Assembly (NCBI GenBank): GCA_002720865.1
Contig: PBIO01000011.1
Coordinates: forward strand, 62,001-126,000
Reading direction: 5' to 3'
DNA from: Halobacteriovorax sp.
GTDB lineage: Bacteria; Bdellovibrionota; Bacteriovoracia; Bacteriovoracales; Bacteriovoracaceae
DNA length: 64,000 bases
Below are positions 17,822-26,944 of the stretch, piece after piece. The position numbers and the translations under genes are program-made. Within the stretch, counting starts at the first letter, position 1; each line of letters begins with the position of its first letter. The notes under the pieces were generated by a model. The model saw only the letters and a list, made by a program, of their open reading frames with translations. It was not told the DNA's origin and ran no database searches.

Positions 17822-19798
17822 CTAATTACCTACTTTATATAATGCGAATACTTTATTACCTATTTTAGTTTGAACGAGGGGCACAAATAAATCAACATAT
17901 TGCTTAAATTTCGCAAGTCCCAAGGGCCTATACTTGGCATGCTCTGCGCCACCGACAACAACATACTGAATTCCTCTTTCTTTTAACCACTCAAAAGACT
18001 TTAGAGCATCTTTACTTTCATAAAGAGCGTCAACTTCTTTAAATCTTCTAAAAGCTTCTCTTGGGCTCGCACCGCGAGTTATCACATGCCCGTCCCACCC
18101 AAGATAGGTAGGAATTCCCGTATGCATACTAATTCGTGCCCTATTGTTTTCAAAGCTTTTCCCTGGAGTCTCAAGTAATAGAGGAGTCCCTACTATATTT
18201 TGATTAAGATAATTTATAATCGGTAAATCCCCTTTAGCTACTATGGTTAGATACTTTGTGCCTTTAAGGGTCGGCCTACCGGAGCCAAAGGCATTGTACT
18301 TAGTCACATTATGCTGATCAAAGCCCGCGGAAAGAATAAAGATGCCAAGAAAAATAAGAGAGACAATATTAAACTTTTTAAGGTCTTTATAGAGGAGCAT
18401 CGCTATCACTCCTAAACTTATAAAAAGCTGATTCCCAAATTTAAAAATAGTATTCATTCGATCTAAAAAAACAAAATTTTCGGTTACAAGAATGGTGACG
18501 AAGAAGGCAGCTAGAATCGAGTAGAGGTATCTTGGTTTTTTTATATTGTTTATATAAAGAAGAAGCATAAAAAGAGCGATGAGAAGCCACCAAAGACCCT
18601 GATGCACGAAATAGTTAATAATCGTATTATGCTCTCCACCGTAGAGAAAAAACTTGGCAGCTTTTCCTCCCTTAAGACTAATAATCATGGGAAGCCAAAG
18701 TAGACCTCCAAGGATTAAGGCCAAAGGGATCACAGGTTTTTTAAGCTGATCTTTTATAAAGCTTGGACCTTGAAAGACGGCAATCATAGTGAAGAAAAAA
18801 GCAAGGTAGATAATATCCCATGAATTTAAAGCGCCAAGGCTAGCGATAAGAAATCCTAGTAGCAAAGTGCTAATGGAAAAGAGATTTCTTTTCTCTCCAA
18901 GGACAATTCTTAAGAGAAGGACAAAACCAAAAAGGGAAAATGGATAGGCCATGACATGGGGATGCAGATCTCCAAAGATAAAGGACCAGAATGGATATTC
19001 GGAAAATCCATTATTCTTAAAAACCCTAGTTGAAGCCCAGAAAGCATTAATCCCCTTTTTTCCATCTATAAAATAACCAAGCCAGCTCCCAATACTGGTA
19101 GCCGATAATAAAAGCAGCCCCCCTAGAATCGAGGGTATTAGCTTATGCTTTAAACTTTTTAAAAGTGAGATGGCACCTAAGAAGAAAAGACCTGCTGTCG
19201 TTGCAAGAGAAAGGTGAAAACTACTGGCCCCTTCTAAGCTTAATAGGCTTCCGAGTTTTCCGTACATAAAATAACCAAAATAATAGTACTTAAGCTTCTC
19301 TCCCCAAAGCCACGGATCCTCTGGGGGAAAGGCTGTATTTCGTCCCAGAAAGTTCAAGAGATTAAAGTCCATCGGTTTTTCACCCCAATAAATTTCAGGA
19401 TGAAAGGAGTTTAAGATGAGTAAGACCCAAAAGATCACAAGAAAACATGAATTATAAATTAATAATTCTTTTAAGATTGATTGATCAAGTCTTATTAAGG
19501 AGTAGATTCCAGCAACGATCAAGACTGGTAGAAATAAATTTATAGGGACAAAGTGAAAGATAATCCAAGAGATCCAAGAGCAAAGGAGAAGACCGATACC
19601 TAAGGAAAATGGAATCAAGGATTCTTGCTTAGTATGAGTGAAAATCTTCGCTCCAATTAAGCTGCAAGAAAAAAGGACTCCAATCCATAGGTAAACTTTA
19701 AAGAGCTCCCCCGAGCCTAGTTGAAAAAAGAAGAAATTAAAGATTATTCCAATTAAAAGTAATGGTACTAAAATAAGATAAACTTTTTTTAAGTCCAA
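17822..19798 (-). CDS. DUF2298 / YYY-family polytopic membrane protein
   Basis: A 658-residue inner-membrane protein with roughly 13-15 hydrophobic segments. Residues ~140-180 carry the family's most recognisable stretch, with GEKPMDF, FPPEDPWLWGE and YYYFGYF. Further along are FGDLHPHVMAYPF and, after the membrane part, a soluble C-terminal domain with YLGWDGH. The family has a GT-C-like layout, so a lipid-linked sugar transferase is plausible but unproven. The start is TTG at 19798, with AGGGAAG upstream, overlapping the pyrD end by ten bases. It is best known from Chloroflexi and archaea and is less usual here. Confidence 0.85.
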   Translation of the reverse strand: MDLKKVYLILVPLLLIGIIFNFFFFQLGSGELFKVYLWIGVLFSCSLIGAKIFTHTKQESLIPFSLGIGLLLCSWISWIIFHFVPINLFLPVLIVAGIYSLIRLDQSILKELLIYNSCFLVIFWVLLILNSFHPEIYWGEKPMDFNLLNFLGRNTAFPPEDPWLWGEKLKYYYFGYFMYGKLGSLLSLEGASSFHLSLATTAGLFFLGAISLLKSLKHKLIPSILGGLLLLSATSIGSWLGYFIDGKKGINAFWASTRVFKNNGFSEYPFWSFIFGDLHPHVMAYPFSLFGFVLLLRIVLGEKRNLFSISTLLLGFLIASLGALNSWDIIYLAFFFTMIAVFQGPSFIKDQLKKPVIPLALILGGLLWLPMIISLKGGKAAKFFLYGGEHNTIINYFVHQGLWWLLIALFMLLLYINNIKKPRYLYSILAAFFVTILVTENFVFLDRMNTIFKFGNQLFISLGVIAMLLYKDLKKFNIVSLIFLGIFILSAGFDQHNVTKYNAFGSGRPTLKGTKYLTIVAKGDLPIINYLNQNIVGTPLLLETPGKSFENNRARISMHTGIPTYLGWDGHVITRGASPREAFRRFKEVDALYESKDALKSFEWLKERGIQYVVVGGAEHAKYRPLGLAKFKQYVDLFVPLVQTKIGNKVFALYKVGN

Positions 19799-20865
19799 TC
19801 TATAGCTTCCCTATCACTTAATAATTGTCTTAGGTTCTGAGCATTATTTCGTTTGATCAGCTTATCAATATCACGATAGATTCCATGAAGAAGGCTCGGA
19901 CCTTGGAAAATAAAGGCCGTATAAACCTGCATGGCCTTGCCACCGTTCTTCCAAAACTCAAATAGCTCTTTAGAAGAAGAAACGCCGCCCACTCCGATTA
20001 ATTCGATTTCCGGCGTTTCTTTTAGGGCCTCTAAGATTTGATTTCTAACCTTTCGGCTTTTTTCTGTTAAAAGTTTTCCTGAGATTCCACCGGGACCCCT
20101 TTCTTCCATAATAGTCGTATTGGTGGCAATCAATCCATTTAAACGATGATTCTTTGAGATTTCAATTAAGCTACGAATTCCTTCTTCAGAGAGATCAGGA
20201 GCAATTTTTAAGTAAAGAGGGACTGGGCTTTTTTCACGAAGAGGCTTTAGGGCGTCGAAGATTTTATTCATCTCCTCTTCCCCTTGAAGGTCCCTAAGCC
20301 CAGGAGTATTCGGGGAACTTACATTTACAACTAGATAATCCGCGACTTTTGAAAAGGTTTCATAAAGAGAAGCATAATCCTCACAGGCCTTTTCCGGTTC
20401 TGTAACTTTATTCTTCCCAAGGTTCACCCCAAGAATTCTTCCATTTCGATTAGATTTTTCAATACGATCTAATAGAACCTTAGCCCCGTCATTATTAAAG
20501 CCCATTCTATTTCTGAGGCTTTCTTCTCCTACATAGCGAAAGAGTCTAGGTTTATCATTTCCGGCCTGAGGCTTTGGAGTAACCGTTCCAACTTCTACGG
20601 CCCCAAGTGGAAGGCGGCTAAAGAAGTCGATGGCCATGGCATTTTTATCAAGACCTGCAGCTAGGCCAATTGGAAATGGCCATTTAGTTCCACCGATATC
20701 TAGGGCAAATCTATCATTGAATTCGACATCTCCAAATATCTTTGAAGCGACACTTGGGAACTTGCCAAGGAAATCCATTGAATGTTCGTGAATGAACTCC
20801 GGATCCATTTGAAAAGCTGCGGTCTTAAAAATCTTATATGATGCTTCTCTAATAAAGTTGGACAA
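19789..20865 (-). CDS. pyrD: Dihydroorotate dehydrogenase, quinone-dependent (class 2)
   Basis: Oxidises dihydroorotate to orotate in pyrimidine synthesis and passes electrons to quinone at the inner membrane. The 358-residue protein has the class 2 N-terminal helix (YKIFKTAAFQMDPEFIHE), FMN-binding GLAAGLDKNA, EVGTVTPKPQAGNDKPRLFR, NRMGFNNDG, NVSSPNTPGLR (class 2 catalytic Ser), KIAPDLS, ATNTT, and GVGGVSS. I chose the TTG at 20865, which has GGAAGGGG just upstream and aligns with family starts. The ATG at 20934 would overlap the preceding gene by 86 bases and add a non-conserved leader. The chosen start still overlaps that gene by 17 bases. Confidence 0.93.
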   Translation of the reverse strand: MSNFIREASYKIFKTAAFQMDPEFIHEHSMDFLGKFPSVASKIFGDVEFNDRFALDIGGTKWPFPIGLAAGLDKNAMAIDFFSRLPLGAVEVGTVTPKPQAGNDKPRLFRYVGEESLRNRMGFNNDGAKVLLDRIEKSNRNGRILGVNLGKNKVTEPEKACEDYASLYETFSKVADYLVVNVSSPNTPGLRDLQGEEEMNKIFDALKPLREKSPVPLYLKIAPDLSEEGIRSLIEISKNHRLNGLIATNTTIMEERGPGGISGKLLTEKSRKVRNQILEALKETPEIELIGVGGVSSSKELFEFWKNGGKAMQVYTAFIFQGPSLLHGIYRDIDKLIKRNNAQNLRQLLSDREAIDWT

Positions 20866-21787
20866 AATCCCCTTCCAATACGGAGCCACCCGAATGCAAT
20901 ATGGCAATCGCTCCGTCAGGACCAAAGTAATCAATAATCTCCACCGTGCCTTTTATCTCCCCTTTTGAAACTCCAATTAAAGCTCCAGTTTCTGGGTCAT
21001 AAATTTCTTGGCCTTCGGTTATGACTTTCAAAATATCACTAATTTGAATACCACTTCTTCTTCCTGCATTTATATAAATCTTATTTCCTAATATTTTGGC
21101 GACCCTTCCTACCCAGTCCAGCTTTGCAGAAATATTGAGAATTCTAGGTACGGCCTTTCTTGTGGCAACCCTTACGGCATACCTCAATAATTCCTGACGG
21201 TAGGTTAAGCGCTCTTCCCTTTTTTGAGCAAAGAAGCGAAAGGAAGCGTCATCAGCGTAACCCCTAAGAGTTTCTGTGTAGATTTCTTTATTGGAATTCA
21301 CATCAAAGATACGAATCTCAACTTTAGCTTCCGTATAAGATTTAGTTTCCTTAACAACTCCAATTTCGTCGATTTTTTCTCTAATTCTAGCGTGAGTAAT
21401 TCTTCCGAAGATAACAAAATTAACACCGCTAACTTTTGCCTTTCGAGCAAGCTGAACTAGCTTAACTCCGCCACCTGCGTAGATTTCTTTTGAGCTACCA
21501 AAAAGTTTTTTGGCCATAGGATCAACAATAAACTCTCCCGTACGAGAGAGCTCTTTTCGAAGTTCCTCCGTAGAAGTAATTCCGAGATCGTCACCTCCAT
21601 AAGGAGCCTCATTGAAAAACTTTAAGAGGGCCACTTTCTTTTTAACACCACTAAAGTACTTTCTCGCCTTCGCTCTAGGTCTCTTTCCCTGCTGAGTACG
21701 TTTAATAACATCACTTGCACAGGAAGTTCCGAGTAATAAAATTAAAAGTAAAGCAAGTGGACTATTGCTCTGTAGATACTTTTTCAT
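20849..21787 (-). CDS. CsgG/FlgT-like envelope lipoprotein
   Basis: A 312-residue lipoprotein (lipobox GTSC, Cys ~23). Residues ~50-200 look like a CsgG-type domain (VALLKFFNEAPYGG, GEFIVDP, FVIFGRITHA, KVEIRIFDVNSNKEIY). The C-terminal ~90 residues match the FlgT C-terminal domain (GNKIYINAGRRSGIQISDIL, then a GDFVQLY end). FlgT and CsgG homologues sit at outer-membrane rings or pores; no flagellar or curli gene is nearby, so the actual machine is unknown. It overlaps the upstream secreted gene by 26 bases and pyrD downstream, so it is part of a tightly coupled run. Confidence 0.8.
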   Translation of the reverse strand: MKKYLQSNSPLALLLILLLGTSCASDVIKRTQQGKRPRAKARKYFSGVKKKVALLKFFNEAPYGGDDLGITSTEELRKELSRTGEFIVDPMAKKLFGSSKEIYAGGGVKLVQLARKAKVSGVNFVIFGRITHARIREKIDEIGVVKETKSYTEAKVEIRIFDVNSNKEIYTETLRGYADDASFRFFAQKREERLTYRQELLRYAVRVATRKAVPRILNISAKLDWVGRVAKILGNKIYINAGRRSGIQISDILKVITEGQEIYDPETGALIGVSKGEIKGTVEIIDYFGPDGAIAILHSGGSVLEGDFVQLY

Positions 21788-23177
21788 TCTTATTTTCCTC
21801 TGTTTTATCGACTTCTATTTTCCCTGCGGCCGTAGCTAGTAATTGAAAACTAAAAGGACTTTCATCTGGAGATTTTGCTAAGACTCGATTTTCATCGATC
21901 TTTTCCTCACCAAGTTCAGATAGTGTCTTTAGAAGGGCATCTTTATCACCAGTATACTTTAAATTTAGTTTTCCTATTGATCCTTCATAACTAATAAGTT
22001 TGGTAGCAAATCTTTGGCTAGCCCCTTTAATGGCCAGTAGTTCCCCAACTTTTTCAAAGTCTAGAAATGATTCCACCCCAGAAATCAAAAGCTCAACCGA
22101 TTTATCTTGGGAGGGAATTGATGCAATTTTCTCATCAAAGGAAGCAAATTCAGAAGAAGCTGTTCGGTAAACCCAAGTCGCAATATTTGTAGAAAGAGGC
22201 TTTCCTTTTTCAAAGCTATATTTATTTTCAGAAGGAAGAATATCATGTGAGTGAACAACTCCCCCATTATTCATATCGAGTAAAATAAAGTCTCCCGTAA
22301 GCTGATAAGCTCGCTCTTTCATAAGAAAGTCTTCTTTAACTTTATCTAGACTAATATTGAGTTTTAACCAAAGTGCATCTTTAAATTCGTTAAGAGGAAG
22401 TGGTTCTTCAGGATTCTCTTCATTAACTTCAGGAATAACTTCTCTCGGTGCTTTTAGAAAAGCATCTAATTCTTTTTCCTTCGCTGGGTCTGTAAGCTCG
22501 ATACTTGTAAAGCGAGTTTTTAAATTTTCACTAAGCCATTTTTTCCAGTGTTCTTTAATGACAGTTGTAAAATCACTTTCTAGCTCAACCCCAAGATCGC
22601 TCCAAGTAAGATCATTAATATCAAAATCCGCTGACACAAAGATAGTTTTAATCTCCCTAGCATCCGAGTCGGAAATCATTTGAAAATAAATTTTCTTAAG
22701 AAGGCTTCTATCTACTTTTGCGTTGAGATTTATATAACGTGAATTTGGGATTTGCGGCGAGCGAGTCATCTTTTTAATTGAATAACTTTTTACGGCCCTA
22801 TTTAATCTTCCCCATTTTGATTTTAGGGAAAGCCTTTTTAAGCGATGGGACTTATTATAGTCAGCTCTTTTAGCGGCCGGAGGATTTTTATCCATGCCAT
22901 ATTTTTTTTGAAGCTGCTCTTTGATCGGCTCAAAGTACTTCTCAAATTTTTCATCGTAACTTTTCCAAAACTGAGCAGAGTCAAGGCCAAGATATTTTAA
23001 CTCTTTTGAGATCACATCACTAAAGGCTGAATAAAGAAGCTGAGATTTAATAAAGCTTAGGGAGTCTTCGTTTTTTGCATAAAAACGACCTTCCCCATCA
23101 ATGCTACTAGCTGCTTCGCCAAAAGCAGCTGTGCAAAAAAGAGTAGCAACGAGTAATACGAATATTTTCTTTATCAT
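21762..23177 (-). CDS. Secreted protein of unknown function, partner of the CsgG/FlgT-like lipoprotein
   Basis: A 471-residue exported protein with a signal peptide (VATLFCTAAFG). Residues ~30-130 are helical and basic. Residues ~150-240 and ~280-430 contain alternating strand and helix segments (for example VELLISGVESFLDFEKV, LNLKYTGDKDALLKTL), as in the repeated small domains of FlgT-like and FlgO-like proteins, but I cannot assign a family. The tail is Lys/Glu-rich. Coupling by a 26-base overlap to the CsgG/FlgT-like lipoprotein suggests the two act together in the envelope. Confidence 0.7.
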   Translation of the reverse strand: MIKKIFVLLVATLFCTAAFGEAASSIDGEGRFYAKNEDSLSFIKSQLLYSAFSDVISKELKYLGLDSAQFWKSYDEKFEKYFEPIKEQLQKKYGMDKNPPAAKRADYNKSHRLKRLSLKSKWGRLNRAVKSYSIKKMTRSPQIPNSRYINLNAKVDRSLLKKIYFQMISDSDAREIKTIFVSADFDINDLTWSDLGVELESDFTTVIKEHWKKWLSENLKTRFTSIELTDPAKEKELDAFLKAPREVIPEVNEENPEEPLPLNEFKDALWLKLNISLDKVKEDFLMKERAYQLTGDFILLDMNNGGVVHSHDILPSENKYSFEKGKPLSTNIATWVYRTASSEFASFDEKIASIPSQDKSVELLISGVESFLDFEKVGELLAIKGASQRFATKLISYEGSIGKLNLKYTGDKDALLKTLSELGEEKIDENRVLAKSPDESPFSFQLLATAAGKIEVDKTEENKNEKVSTEQ

Positions 23178-23200
23178 GACTTCCTTCCTTAGAGTCTGAT

Positions 23201-23215
23201 AGGTACCAGGTACCT
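23201..23215. repeat. Perfect GGTACC palindrome
   Basis: AGGTACCAGGTACCT is a perfect 15-base inverted repeat in the 47-base gap between the dnaE stop and the start of the next minus-strand gene. Similar GGTAC sequences occur at other gene ends here (16801, 39246, 50751, 51796). Confidence 0.6.
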
Positions 23216-23224
23216 TAAATTTTT

Positions 23225-26200
23225 TTAACTAAACTGAACTTCTTCAATTCGTCCATCAACGATGAACTTAACGCTGTTAGACTGAAAAACTTCATTAACT
23301 TTCGCTGCCATTTGAGGAGTTGGATTAACCAAGAACTCTTGTCCTAACGGCATCCTTGCTCGACCTTCCTGTGATTCAAAAATCACATCGAGGGGAACTG
23401 TTCCTCGGTAGCTTAAAAGCACCTGCTTAAACCTCTCTAATCTCGAGGGGTTAAGTTCATCCATTTTAACATTAATTCTTACGCCAGTAACCCTCTCTTC
23501 GGCCTGGTCGCGAAGCTTAGTTATCTTCTCAGGAAAAAATTTCCTAGGATCTTCACTAAGATTACTCCAACCCTTCATCACCACGGGCTCGTCGCCTCCG
23601 AGAAGCTCTTCATATTCAGCAAAAACCTTCGGAAATACGATACATTCAAGCTTTCCACTTAGGTCTTCTAATGTGGCGAAGCACATCTTATCGCCCTTTT
23701 TAGTTAGAATATTCTTCCTACCTGAGATCAATCCAGAGAGGGTCACCTCTCTTTTATCGGACCCAGTCATATCCATGAGGGTAGAAATTTCCATAGAAGA
23801 GAGCTGCTTTATCACATCTCTGAATCTATCAAGGGGATGTCCACTCACAAAAATTCCCATTAATTGCTTTTCATATCCAAGTTTTTCCCGGTCATCAAAA
23901 TCAGCAATTTCCTGGATATCTAGTCTTTCCATGGCCGTAGAAAAATCACTTTCTTCAGCGCCAAAGAGCGACACTTGTCCAAGGGCTTTTTCTTCTTGTT
24001 TTTTAGCGGCGTAAGAGATGATCAATTCCATACTCTCTAAAAGAGTTTTACGGTTCATCTTTTCACAGCCGTCAAAGGCCCCAACTTTAATAAGGGATTC
24101 AATCATCCTTTTATTAACAGACTTAAGATCAACTCTTTGGCAAAAGTCGATAAAGCCTTGGAATGGACCATTCTCGGTTCTTTCTACAATTAAAGATTCA
24201 ACTGCTGCTTCACCAACATTTTTAACAGCGCCAAGTCCAAAGCGAATATCTTTTCCAACGACGTTAAAAAGCCAAAGGGACTCATTTACATCGGGAGGAA
24301 GAACTTCGATTTCATAATTTTTAGCATCGTTAATATAAGTCGTAACTTTATCAATATTTGATAGTTCCGTTGATAAAAGCCCCGCGAAAAAACAGGCCGG
24401 ATAATATTTTTTAAGAAAGGCCGTTTGATAAGCAATAAGGGCGTAGGCAACGGCGTGAGATTTATTAAATCCGTATTCCGCAAAGTTTGCCATCAACTGA
24501 TAAAGCTCATCCGCTTTCTTTTGATCATAGCCTCTTTCATCAGCACCCTTTAAAAAGATGGCCCTATGCTCTTCAATTAGTTTAATTTTCTTTTTACCCA
24601 TGGCCTTACGAAGAATATCCGCTTGCCCGAGGGAGTAGCCCGCAAGAACCTGGGCAATTTTCATCACCTGCTCTTGGTAAACAATAACCCCATAGGTATC
24701 TTTTAGAACTGGTTCTAGCTCAGGGAAAGGATATGATTCAGTCTTTCTTCCGTGCTTAATATCAATAAAGTCATCAACCATTCCCGAGTTAAGAGGACCT
24801 GGTCTATAAAGCGCGTTAATAGCGGTAATATCATCTAATGTTCCAGGCTTGATTCTCTTACAAAGATCAATCATCCCAGAAGATTCAAGCTGGAAGACAC
24901 CGATGGAGTGACCGTCGGAAATAAAGTCGTAGACTGAAGTGTCTTCAATATCAATTTCTTCAATATCAAAACTAGAGTCGTGATCTCTTTGAATAAACTT
25001 CGCGGCATGATCAATAACCGTTAGAGTTTTAAGACCTAAGAAGTCAAACTTAACCAGTCCAATTTCTTCGGAGAAGTCTTTATCAAATTGAACAACCTTC
25101 TCACCCTTGGCCCCTTTAAAAAGCGGGCAGTATTCCACAAGTGGCTGACTGGTAATAATAACACCAGCGGCGTGAATACCAGCATGACGGTAGAGTCCCT
25201 CAAGCCTTAAGGCAATAGTCATAATTTGGCGGATTTTAGGATCCGTTTCCATAAGCTCTGTAAACTTAGGTTCTTTTTCAATGGCCTCAGGAAGAGAAAT
25301 CCCAAGTTCATCAGGAACAAGTTTAGAAAGAACATCTGATTCAGAGAAAGTTAAACCAAAAACACGGGAGACGTCTTTTATAACCGCCTTGGCCTGAAGT
25401 TTTCCAAAAGTAATAATCTGACCAACGTTTTCTTCCCCATATTTCTTCGTTACATAATCGATAACTCTTGGTCGCCCGAACTGACAAAAATCAACGTCAA
25501 AGTCAGGCATAGAAATACGTTCTGGGTTAATAAATCTCTCAAAGAGAAGATTGTATGGAAGCGGATTAATATTGGTAATCCCAAGAGAATAGGCAACAAG
25601 TGAACCAGCACCAGATCCCCTTCCCGGTCCAACAGGAATTCCGTTATCTTTTGACCACTTAATAAAATCCCCAACGATTAAAAAGTATCCAGGGAATCCC
25701 ATTTGAATAATCATCTCCACTTCTTCGTGGAGTCTTTCATAGTATTTAGGTTTTTCTTCTTCCCAGTTTGGCTCAGCAACTATTTTTGTAAACTGAGGTC
25801 CAGCAAAACGCTCTTCAAGTCCTTCACGGGAAAGACGCCTGAAGTAATCATCAGTACTCTCACCTGTCTCAATTGGAAAATCTGGTAGATGATAGATTTG
25901 ATTTCCATTTTCATCGGTCCAATTAAGTTCCACATTACACTTGTCCGCAATAACAAGAGTATTATCGCAGGCCTCAGGAATATGACTAAAAGCTTCGCGC
26001 ATTTCTTCAGGAGTCTTAAAATAAAACTCTCTTGAAGTCATACGCATTCTATTTTCATCAGCGTAGGTCTTACCTGTTTGAATACAAAGTAGAACTTCCT
26101 GGGCCGTAGCATCTTCAGGGGTCATATAGTGGGCGTCGTTAGTCGCCACCAAGTTCATATTATGCTCTTTTGCGTAAGCAATAACTTTTTCGTTAACAAT

Positions 26201-26821
26201 CTTTTGCTCAGGGATTCCGTTCTCTTGAATCTCTAGATAAAAGTCATCACCAAAAATTTCATGAAGCTTATTAATGGCCTTTACTGAACGCTCGTCTTGC
26301 CCCGTAAAGAAGTTATAACCAACTTCTCCTTTTAAACAGGCCGTAGAACAAATAAGTCCTTCACCGTATTGCTTAAGAAGATCCAGATCGGCCCTTGGCT
26401 TATAATAAAAGCCTTCAAGATAAGCATGGGAGAGAAGCTTACATAAGTTTTGATAACCAGTATTATTTTTAGCAAGCAAGATAAGGTGATGAATCTGACG
26501 TGATGATTCTTCTTCATCTTGAGAGCTTACAGATTTATTTCTTTTTGCGGCCTTACGATCAAACCTTGAGCCGGGTGTAAAATAAATTTCAGAACCAAGG
26601 ATTGGTTTGATTCCCGCTTTTTTACAGCGCTTATAAAAATCAATCGCACCGAACATATTTCCATGATCAGTTTGAGCAATGGCCGGCACACCAAGTTCAG
26701 AGGCTCTTTCAATTAAGTCCGGAAGCCTAATGGCCCCGTCTAATAAAGAATACTGGGTATGCAAATGTAAATGCACAAATGAATCGGGATTGGTTTCTCG
26801 AATGGATGCCGTCTCAGTCAT
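23225..26821 (-). CDS. dnaE: DNA polymerase III alpha subunit
   Basis: The replicative polymerase subunit. The 1198-residue protein has all parts in order: an N-terminal PHP domain (HLHLHTQYSLLDG at ~17-29, TDHGNMFG), the polymerase palm with GPGRGSGAGSLVAY and the catalytic aspartates in PDFDVDF (~438-444), and the fingers with YRHAGIHAAGVII. The lysine-rich MGKKK segment and NKSHAVAYALIAYQTA follow, then helix-hairpin-helix repeats (~850-910) and a C-terminal OB fold (~1020-1090). Length is slightly above the usual ~1160. The PHP histidines are largely retained, so residual proofreading or structural metal binding is possible. It appears to be transcribed alone. Confidence 0.97.
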   Translation of the reverse strand: MTETASIRETNPDSFVHLHLHTQYSLLDGAIRLPDLIERASELGVPAIAQTDHGNMFGAIDFYKRCKKAGIKPILGSEIYFTPGSRFDRKAAKRNKSVSSQDEEESSRQIHHLILLAKNNTGYQNLCKLLSHAYLEGFYYKPRADLDLLKQYGEGLICSTACLKGEVGYNFFTGQDERSVKAINKLHEIFGDDFYLEIQENGIPEQKIVNEKVIAYAKEHNMNLVATNDAHYMTPEDATAQEVLLCIQTGKTYADENRMRMTSREFYFKTPEEMREAFSHIPEACDNTLVIADKCNVELNWTDENGNQIYHLPDFPIETGESTDDYFRRLSREGLEERFAGPQFTKIVAEPNWEEEKPKYYERLHEEVEMIIQMGFPGYFLIVGDFIKWSKDNGIPVGPGRGSGAGSLVAYSLGITNINPLPYNLLFERFINPERISMPDFDVDFCQFGRPRVIDYVTKKYGEENVGQIITFGKLQAKAVIKDVSRVFGLTFSESDVLSKLVPDELGISLPEAIEKEPKFTELMETDPKIRQIMTIALRLEGLYRHAGIHAAGVIITSQPLVEYCPLFKGAKGEKVVQFDKDFSEEIGLVKFDFLGLKTLTVIDHAAKFIQRDHDSSFDIEEIDIEDTSVYDFISDGHSIGVFQLESSGMIDLCKRIKPGTLDDITAINALYRPGPLNSGMVDDFIDIKHGRKTESYPFPELEPVLKDTYGVIVYQEQVMKIAQVLAGYSLGQADILRKAMGKKKIKLIEEHRAIFLKGADERGYDQKKADELYQLMANFAEYGFNKSHAVAYALIAYQTAFLKKYYPACFFAGLLSTELSNIDKVTTYINDAKNYEIEVLPPDVNESLWLFNVVGKDIRFGLGAVKNVGEAAVESLIVERTENGPFQGFIDFCQRVDLKSVNKRMIESLIKVGAFDGCEKMNRKTLLESMELIISYAAKKQEEKALGQVSLFGAEESDFSTAMERLDIQEIADFDDREKLGYEKQLMGIFVSGHPLDRFRDVIKQLSSMEISTLMDMTGSDKREVTLSGLISGRKNILTKKGDKMCFATLEDLSGKLECIVFPKVFAEYEELLGGDEPVVMKGWSNLSEDPRKFFPEKITKLRDQAEERVTGVRINVKMDELNPSRLERFKQVLLSYRGTVPLDVIFESQEGRARMPLGQEFLVNPTPQMAAKVNEVFQSNSVKFIVDGRIEEVQFS

Positions 26822-26944
26822 AGAATGTCTCTCAATAGTCTTCGTGTGTTGCTTAAAATAATAGACTAAAAAGTACGGTTCGTCAGCTCAAAGCCCTATA
26901 AAAAACCTTTTAAAAACAATAGGTTAGATAATGTAAGTAAGTTC

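Noticed and set aside
20849-23177. Part of a flagellar gene cluster because of the FlgT-like domain
   Set aside because: No other flagellar gene is in the window and FlgT C-terminal domains occur in other envelope lipoproteins.
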